Below are positions 7,830 through 13,151 of a DNA stretch of 13,151 nt, piece by piece. This stretch comes from Tetmemena sp. SeJ-2015 (Eukaryota; Ciliophora; Spirotrichea; Sporadotrichida; Oxytrichidae): contig JAJKFJ010011166.1 of assembly GCA_027382625.1 (NCBI GenBank), positions 1 through 13,151 on the forward strand. Reading direction: 5' to 3'. The notes under the pieces were generated by a model. It was not told the DNA's origin, did not search any database, and saw nothing but the letters and a program-made list of their open reading frames with translations. A program made the position numbers and the translations under genes. How positions within the stretch are numbered: position 1 is the first letter of the stretch; each line of letters opens with the position of its first letter.

Positions 7830-8314
7830 TTAGCATGCTCTTTATCTTTGCCTGGCTAATTTAAAAAAAAAGATGCGATCACGCTCTAATCCTCCAAAAT
7901 GTCCCAAAGTTCATAACTTCTAATGTGCCAAATAAATTAATTTAGATTAAAATTTGAATAAGTATGATTTAATTCAACATTTCAATTTCTACTAGAATAA
8001 AGCTTATCTCCAACTGAAACAAATTCCAATCTACGCTATCCTCAAATTTACTCTTTAAACGTGTATTTAACTTTTAACTACCCTCCTGATTGTTTGAATA
8101 ATAAAAAATATTTTTACTTTAGCGTTAGAGAATATATCTATCATAAATATTATTTAGATTTACTATATTTGTAAAAGATCTTTCGATTTAAGAAAATGAT
8201 ATTTTTGAATAAAAATAAAAAGGTAAAATAACTGTTAGCAATTAGAGAAAATTTTAATCTCGACTTAAAATTATAGTTAATAACCGGAGTTATATTATTT
8301 TTTAAATATAGATA

Positions 8315-8425
8315 ATTATGCAGGAGAGATTCCCTCTACCTAGATTCTTTGTTTGCAAGCCTGGTGACTCTAACGAAAGAAAGATTAAGGTGAGAGTTAA
8401 TCCATCATCACTAACAGCTAACAAT
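8315..8425 (+). CDS. SEC23: Sec23 segment with GAP arginine region
   Basis: Reads IMQERFPLPRFFVCKPGDS, then SNERKIKVRVNPSSLTANN. It aligns with human [33 protein letters not shown]. The Arg of SNERK, codon 8378-8380, falls at the position of the Sar1-stimulating arginine (yeast Arg722 in SQARF), so GAP activity is probably retained even though neighbouring residues differ. The right end lies near 8425: a join at AAT (8423-8425 with 8473-8475) gives TANNATVESG; ACAG or GCTA would also keep frame. Confidence 0.88.
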
Positions 8426-8475
8426 CACTCTATTTCATTAACTAAATAAATATATTTAAATATAATTTGTGAAAT
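8426..8475 (+). other. about 50-bp IES in Sec23, exact pointer unresolved
   Basis: AT-rich insert between the NPSSLTANN segment and the last segment, with a TGA in the frame of the latter just upstream of it. AAT (8423/8473) or the 4-bp repeats ACAG and GCTA slightly further left all give in-frame joins. Confidence 0.65.
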
Positions 8476-8565
8476 GCTACAGTTGAGAGTGGAAATTACT
8501 TCACTGAGGATGTCAGCTTAAGTCTATTTATGCAGCACTTAATCAGAATGGCAGTTCAGTCCTGA
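8473..8565 (+). CDS. SEC23: Sec23 C-terminal segment with stop
   Basis: Reads ATVESGNYFTEDVSLSLFM, then QHLIRMAVQS followed by TGA at 8563-8565. It matches the family end [20 protein letters not shown]. TGA is used as the stop exactly where the family ends, fixing the code as TAA/TAG = Gln and TGA = stop. Downstream sequence turns AT-rich at once. Confidence 0.93.
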   Translation, partial: NATVESGNYFTEDVSLSLFMQHLIRMAVQS

Positions 8566-9392
8566 TTACAAATTATAATACACTTTTAACTATTTTAAGG
8601 CACTTCTTAATATTATTTAATCTTTGTATTGCAATCTTATATTTTTAAAGCTTAAAATAAACTTTCCATAATTCTACAAAAAAAGCATTCATTATAATTA
8701 TGCTTATTAAATATAAATAGTTATTATTTTTTTATAAAATTTATAACAATTTTACGAAAGAAAATTAATTAAGCTAAAAATTAAAGATTTATTTAAACAA
8801 AAGAAAATGTAGAAGGATCAAATAATTAAAAATAGGATGCTAATAATTAAATTTTGGTATATTGATTAAGACTAAATATGCTTTAAATTTTGAAAACCTA
8901 TTATCCTCTGCGCTTTAAAAATTAAATTGATTTGTTTAGCCTTAAACTTTTAGATAATATCCAGGAAATGATCCTCTGTATTTTATTTAAATCAAGCTAA
9001 ATAATATGTCATTATTTTTTAAAGGTCGATTTTTCTTACTCTTTCGCTTGCTATTTTCTTTTTAAAGTTTTTAGAATGGATTTTATACATTTAATACAAT
9101 TTTAAGTTTATCATCTTAAAGATAATTTGAATTAAAGCATTTAATGCAATATTTATTCTGTTTCTTAGTATTTATTTTAAGAAGCAAAAATTTTATATAC
9201 TAGCTTATAATTTTGTATTATCTTATTGTTAAGTAGAAGCAGAGAGGCTTTAGAGATATTTTTATCTCGAATTTAATTAATTTAATATTTTATGGTTACC
9301 TAATAGTCTTGCATTAATTTATTAACAGAGTTCTTAAACAAATATAAATAAATAAATATAAATATAAAACATTTGAGCATAAAAAAAGAATA
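8566..9392. other. AT-rich non-coding region
   Basis: Very AT-rich stretch of about 830 bp after the Sec23 stop. No coding composition, RNA gene or long repeat was seen. It holds the 3' flank of Sec23 and probable germline-limited DNA. Confidence 0.45.
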
Positions 9393-9503
9393 ATGAGATT
9401 CCAATCTCAAAGAGTAGAGATCAGACAAGATTATACAGCTCATAATCACTATTAAATATGTCTTGCAGAAGACGATTAAGTTAGAGTGAATTAGCGAGAT
9501 ATT
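9393..9503 (+). CDS. Short coding-like run, unknown
   Basis: From ATG 9393 the plus strand reads MRFQSQRVEIRQDYTAHNHY, then QICLAEDDQVRVNQRDI. Composition (CAA, AGA, GAA, GAT) looks coding and GC rises against the flanks. The same frame stays open through the GC-rich island to about 9805, but other frames through the island are open too, so that extension is not evidence. It may be one segment of a further gene, or chance. Confidence 0.3.
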
Positions 9504-9547
9504 TAATATATATTTGATTTGCTTATCTAGTACTAATCTATACCTCT

Positions 9548-9780
9548 ACCGGCCCCCTCTTAAATATGGGGACTCAAGTCCATCAAGGAGCCGCTCTCCC
9601 TCCGAAGCTTCACTGGTACTCTCTAGCCGTAGGCATCACTGACCAGGGGGGTCACTACCGATCGCCACAAGAGGACTCGGGCGTTGCCACTCACTGCACA
9701 GGGCAATCGCCAGGAATCCCTGCCGTTCAAACCCTCTCTGACTGAGGGCGTGAGCTGCCGGTCACTCGGGGGCCTCGCAG
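9548..9780. other. GC-rich island with terminal inverted repeat and hairpins
   Basis: About 230 bp at near 60% GC (35 of 60 in 9601-9660, 37 of 60 in 9661-9720) in strongly AT-rich DNA, with sharp edges. GGCCCCC at 9551-9557 and GGGGGCC at 9768-9774 form a 7-bp terminal helix. Inside, TGACC/GGTCA (9640-9644/9650-9654), GGCGTTGCC/GGCAATCGCC (9680-9688/9702-9711, one bulge) and CCCTC/GAGGG (9732-9736/9744-9748) can pair. This arrangement fits either a structured non-coding RNA or a small terminal-inverted-repeat element; it could also be foreign DNA. Frames are open on both strands, so coding cannot be decided. I compared it by eye with tRNA, 5S, SRP, RNase P, U1-U6 and telomerase RNA features and recognised none. 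Confidence 0.6.
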
Positions 9781-9829
9781 ATACTTAAATAAAAGAGTAA
9801 GAATGAAATATTTAAATGAAATTATTTGA

Positions 9830-10078
9830 CTTGTGGTATTGCAATTCATCTTAAGCCTTCTTCAAATCGACAACTTCTTTTTCTCTGTCTAGCTAGCTGC
9901 TCTTTCTCAGTCCATCCATCCAGCTATAGTATGGGTGATCAAATGGGGAGCCTGTGTGACCATAGCCATGCACAGCCTCTAAATTATCTCTTTGCTTTTG
10001 CTTTTCTAAGAATTTTAGTCGCTCTTATCTTGAAAAAGAGGAGGAGTTATTGAGTAGGTGAGGGTACATAGGCTCCAT
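9830..10078 (-). CDS. Gene Z downstream segment, or start of a separate gene
   Basis: Minus strand from ATG 10078-10076: MEPMYPHLLNNSSSFSRQER, then LKFLEKQKQRDNLEAVHGYG, SPFDHPYYSWMDGLRKSS and DREKEVVDLKKAQDELQYHK. Charged, Lys/Glu/Gln-rich ends suggest coiled coil at both sides of a Tyr/Pro/Gly-rich middle. The upstream frame is open to gene Z through an AT-rich 80 bp (10095-10175), so this is either the 3' part of gene Z with an IES there, or a new gene whose first segment starts at 10078. No stop was found before the AT-rich stretch at 9829, so the segment continues elsewhere. Plus-strand standard-code ORF 9826-10053 is a shadow. Family unknown. Confidence 0.6.
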
Positions 10079-10177
10079 CTTGTTTGATGTAGTTACTGTT
10101 CCTTACAATATAAATTAATTTGAGAATCTATCTACATTCCATATCTAAATAAGAAACAAAGTGTTTTGTGATTGGAA

Positions 10178-13151
10178 ATTCTAAAAATGAGATCTTTTGC
10201 GACTACTCTCCATAGAGGAATGAATATTTCTCTAGGCAATTTTACCTTTAACAAAGTCTGTCTTTATCATGTCCATTCTTTCTTTAATCTAGCTGAGGGA
10301 ATCTTATCTGCATTAAACATAGTCAAGATCCTCAGCTGTCTCCTGCCCAATTATCTGTTATAACTTTTAATATATCTGGTCATCATCTAGAATAATCACT
10401 CTATATTTATGAGATATTTATTTTCATCATCATTTTTGAAGAAGGAATTTCTAAACACTTAAGTCTTATTGAATTTAGCATTTAGCCTTTGCTTTACCAT
10501 GATATGAACCTCTTCATCATTCTAATAAGGGTTATTATGAGGGCCTACTCTTTTCCCTCTTTGCTACTAACTTGAGCTGCTCCTTAATTAAAAATAATTT
10601 TCAATTATAAAGGTTCCTTTTTTAGATTGAATTTGCTATGTTAAGAAGATTTCTAGCTTGCTACAGAGGCCCATAGCTACTCTTTTAAATTCGAAATTAC
10701 TTTCCAGTAGGCCTATTGAGAGAATTACTTCCAGCATTTCTAGATTAATAGATAAAGGTTCTTAAAATACTATAAAAGATTGGATCATATCAAGAATTGA
10801 CAAATCTTAAATGATTTGAGGCTTGTGTTGCTCCTAATGTTAAAAGATTTCTTAGGGATAATTTTCCTATTCTGCACTTAACTCCTCAGTATTTTGAGTG
10901 TAATTTAGGTTAGTGTCCTAATTCAAATCTTAGTCTAAATCCTATGAGGTATCTTTGCGTATGACCTCCAACTCATCAATAATCTCTAAATTATCCTTTA
11001 TTTATAAAAATCAAAAATTCAAATTATTATTTCGTTGTTAAATCTTCGAGCTTGATTTAGTTGCTATATCAAATTTAGAGCTCGTTTGCCTCTACTATGC
11101 GCAGTCTCGGGACGGGGAACCTACTTAACAGATAACTGAAGGTCTTTATCGCCTTATGTCAAACTATCTTGACTAATAAAATAATCTAAGGATTCTTAGG
11201 AATATTATAATTATCTTCTTCTTATTCCATATTGGGATCAAAATTATAATTTTGGAATTAAGTGTTCTCGTTTGACATCCATGCTAGAGATTCTAGTTGG
11301 TTTTAGGTGTTTATGAGTCCATTTTAAGGATTAATCTCTGTGGATTATGCATCTTAGTCCGTTTGCATAATGTTGGCTTCTAGTTGATAGTCCAAGTCCA
11401 AATCTTTAGCATTGATTAAATGAGCTTAGGTAGAAGTCTTTGGCCTCTACTATCCTGTCTAAGATTTCGCTAATAAAAATAAATTCACTCTTTGGAAGAA
11501 TTGAGTAGTTTGGGTTGAAGCCATAGTATTCTAACCATCTAATTTATGATGATGAGATTTACTAGGATTGCTAATGATGTCTTGTGAATGCTATGCCTTA
11601 TCTTCTTAAGCATCCTTTTTATGGAATCTAGGCTTTAAAGAATCAGTGTTATTTGTAATATCATTCTTGGCGTTTCTGTTCTCAAAATATTGATTAAGTG
11701 AAATAGGTCTTTCTTCTATGCTCAAATTTACTTACTCAGAGCTTTTATCAATGGCCGCTCTTTTTCTTATAAAAAATTTAAATTTTAATAGAAAAAAAAG
11801 AAATTTAAATTAAAGTTTATTAAATTGCAACATCTTATTGAGCAAATGAAATTAAGAAAATCTTTCACAAGATATAATAGGCAAGAAAATTTATTTCCTT
11901 TTTGAGATCTTAATTAATCATAAAGAATAATCAAACTATAGGAGCAATCAGCTGCAATAAGAGGTTAAAAATCTAGTGATTAATTTGTCTAATAATTCCA
12001 CAAAAGTTTTTTAAAATTCTACATTTTCTGAAACTGTGAATTTTCTATTTCGTAAGATTGGCGGAAGATGATATTTCTGGCATAGGGAATAGACTGTAGT
12101 TCATTGAAAGCTTGGTCAAATTAGAATTAGCCTTGAAATAAGATTCCTTTTTTGTACTCGAGCCTCTAGATTTCATTTAAGTTAAAGGTCTAGCAGCTCC
12201 ATGATTCCTCGGCCTTTAAATTAATGGCACGCTGTTTAAAATCATCGGTCTATAGTTATATAAACAAGAAATTAAGCTTCTTTTTTTATAAGGAAACTAT
12301 TTTTTTATTTAAATTTTTTTAGTTTTCTTTCAAGATTTACTTTGTTTGGTAATCAATTTGAGCCTACTATTCAATCCTCATTCTCTCATTTTTGAATCTT
12401 TGAGGATATATTTAGCCCTCGACATCTGAAAATATATTCTATCCGTTTGTCATAATTTTGACAACTTGATTTGCTATCTAGTCTTCAGGCTATCCCCTAA
12501 TGCTTATTGTTTGATAAGAGGTGTTTTCTTGAAGCTCTTTCTCAGTTATATCATCAATCTGCTCATCTTCAATAAATTTACAATAGAAGTAAACCAATAA
12601 CTAATTTTCAGTGTACTGAATTAAATCTCGGTCCTTAGAGAGGGTTCCTGCCTTACTTTACAATTAAGAGTGAGTTTGAAGAAATGGATTCTCTACTAAA
12701 TTTGAAGACTCTCCATCCTCATTTAAGTTTTAAGGCTTAATTAATCCATTTAATGTTTGACTATATGTCTATTGCCGTATAATCTAGGGTTCTTGATTCA
12801 GAATTTTCGAATGATGTAAAAAAGCTTATTTTATCAATTTATTGATGAGCCTTCTAGCTTCTATCCTTTTTGAAGGAGCTTCTTGGATTATCTTGAATTT
12901 CTTAAGTCCAAACTAAATTTTGCTTGTTCGAAGTTAGGTGATTATCTGGCTGTTTCCTCTACTAAGAACTGCCTTTTCTTTGCTTTCTGATGACTGCTTA
13001 TTATCCTTTTATGTTCTACTATGCTTGTATGTTTTAGCGATTTATGAAGTTCTAATCTGTGTAGTCATCAACTTAAATCGTTTATTTCATTTCGTCATCG
13101 TCTTCACTTTATTCCTAATTAATTTAACGACTGTTACTAAATTCGCTTTCT
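10178..13151 (-). CDS. Gene Z, large Gln/Asn-rich protein, partial at right edge
   Basis: With TAA/TAG as Gln and small IESs removed, one minus-strand protein of roughly 880 residues can be followed from the right edge to about 10178. Landmarks in order: NSRQINQEQSEDDDEMK (acidic/Gln-rich); NQLLVYFYCKFIEDEQIDD; TNGQNIFSDVEGQIYP; MRIEQQAQIDYQTKQILKE (coiled coil); FQFDQAFNELQSIPYARN; LIAADCSYSLIILYDQLRS; IIRWLEYYGFNPNYSILP; SEFIFISEILDRIVEAKDLD; KRALNLIQQLNQARRFNNEI; EMLEVILSIGLLESNFEF; KLEIFLTQQIQSKKGTF; KYRVIILDDDQIYQKLQQI. No start or stop lies in the window. DCSYS fits a DxSxS (VWA MIDAS-like) pattern and VIILDDD a receiver-like strand end, but neither domain can be completed, so I assign no function. 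An AT-rich, Lys/Asn-rich stretch at about 12250-12330 may be a further IES. Confidence 0.75.
10411..10421 (-). other. 11-bp IES in gene Z, pointer ATAAATAT
   Basis: ATATTTAT (plus) at 10403-10410 and 10414-10421, only three bases (GAG) between. Removing 11 bp joins KNDDENKY to RVIILDDDQ in frame; otherwise TGA follows in one frame and precedes in the other. Confidence 0.7.
11004..11032 (-). other. 29-bp IES in gene Z, pointer AAATAA
   Basis: TTATTT (plus) at 10998-11003 and 11027-11032. Removal joins ARRFNNEI to KDNLEIIDELE in frame and eliminates a TGA. Confidence 0.75.
11178..11185 (-). other. Probable 8-bp IES in gene Z, pointer ATTA
   Basis: A frame change occurs between IPKNPQ and SQDSLTQGD. 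ATTA repeats eight bases apart (TAAT on plus, 11174-11177 and 11182-11185) would repair it; a 5-bp deletion between TTA repeats would also do so. It could instead be a sequencing error. Confidence 0.4.
11408..11441 (-). other. 34-bp IES in gene Z, pointer AAAGA
   Basis: TCTTT (plus) at 11403-11407 and 11437-11441. Removal joins DRIVEAK to DLDLDYQLEANI in frame. Confidence 0.75.
11544..11575 (-). other. 32-bp IES in gene Z, pointer ATTAG
   Basis: CTAAT (plus) at 11539-11543 and 11571-11575. Removal joins AQHSQDII to RWLEYYGFNPN in frame. Confidence 0.75.
11785..11811 (-). other. 27-bp IES in gene Z, 11-bp pointer
   Basis: AAATTTAAATT (plus) at 11774-11784 and 11801-11811. The insert is a multiple of three and the frame is open either way, so only the long repeat and the AT-richness support it. 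The result joins NKLQFKF to FIRKRAAIDK. Confidence 0.5.
11862..11890 (-). other. 29-bp IES in gene Z, pointer ATTTTCTT
   Basis: AAGAAAAT (plus) at 11854-11861 and 11883-11890. Removal joins SQKGNKFS to QFHLLNKMLQF and brings the reading into the frame used further left. Confidence 0.65.
12731..12758 (-). other. 28-bp IES in gene Z, pointer AAAC
   Basis: GTTT (plus) at 12727-12730 and 12755-12758. Removal joins AIDIQSN to LNEDGESSNLVEN in frame and avoids a TGA. A longer repeat TTAAATG is present nearby but would keep the TGA. Confidence 0.65.

Larger units (their letters stand above)
7170..8319 (+). other. 1,150-bp Sec23 IES, pointer ATTAT, containing gene Y
   Basis: ATTAT at 7165-7169 and 8315-8319. 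Deletion gives AAG TTC ATT ATG CAG GAG AGA TTC, i.e. KFIMQERFPLPRF, matching the family ...[10 protein letters not shown]. The interval contains the gene Y coding cluster (7333-7829). The flanks 7170-7330 and 7830-8314 are AT-rich and show no gene. Confidence 0.85.

Noticed and set aside
9548..9780. GC-rich island as 5S rRNA, tRNA, SRP, RNase P or snRNA
   Set aside because: A few short strings resemble 5S (CCTACGGC, CTTGATGGA) or a B box, but spacing and the remaining conserved elements do not fit.
9826..10363. Plus-strand standard-code ORFs at 9826-10053 and 10172-10363
   Set aside because: They lie opposite the minus-strand gene Z frame, which has far more protein-like composition and continuity.
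10340..10400. VIILDDDQ in gene Z as the start of a receiver domain
   Set aside because: The later receiver landmarks (phospho-Asp, Thr/Ser, Lys) do not appear in the following 60 residues.
1..13151. Telomeric C4A4/G4T4 repeats or Tc1-like TBE transposon ends
   Set aside because: No CCCCAAAA or GGGGTTTT runs and no transposase frame were found; the G9 at 4871 is not flanked by T4.

Overview
The window reads as germline (micronuclear) DNA of a spirotrich ciliate of the Oxytricha/Stylonychia kind. Three things show this. (1) In recognisable coding stretches TAA and TAG stand where glutamine is expected, as in the FPQF motif of Sec23 with TAG for Q, and TGA is the only stop. (2) Coding runs are broken by short AT-rich inserts flanked by direct repeats of 3-11 bp; removing the insert with one repeat copy restores frame and conserved residues. 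These behave as internal eliminated sequences (IESs) with pointers. The pointers vary (AACT, AAAATG, ATTAT, TGGAAA, CTCAG and others), unlike the TA-bounded IESs of Paramecium. (3) One gene is split between the two strands, so it is scrambled. I have no database support; only Sec23 was recognised.

Layout. 1-193 (minus) holds an N-terminal part of the COPII coat protein Sec23, running off the left edge. 308-about 2861 (minus) holds pieces of an unrecognised gene (X), with a clear TGA end at 308-310 and a possible signal-peptide start near 2861. 4020-8565 (plus) holds the C-terminal half of Sec23 in order, in seven segments, ending at TGA 8563-8565. Two of its IESs are large: 4659-6346 carries coding-like pieces on both strands, and 7170-8319 carries the 3' part or all of another plus-strand gene (Y, 7333-7829), itself cut by three small IESs. 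8566-9392 is AT-rich and shows no gene. A short plus-strand coding-like run (9393-9503) is followed by a GC-rich island (about 9548-9780, near 60% GC, in DNA that is mostly AT) with a 7-bp terminal inverted repeat and internal hairpins. 9830-13151 (minus) is a large Gln/Asn-rich gene (Z), open at the right edge, with at least seven small IESs of 11-34 bp and one probable 8-bp one.

The Sec23 trunk (roughly residues 80-380 of the family) was not found here. The inverted N-terminal piece points left, so the missing segments probably lie outside the left edge. Sec23, X, Y and Z are interleaved rather than functionally linked as far as can be seen; the order reflects germline architecture, and an operon is not implied. 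Coordinates of segment ends are good to a few bases where a pointer is named and approximate elsewhere.
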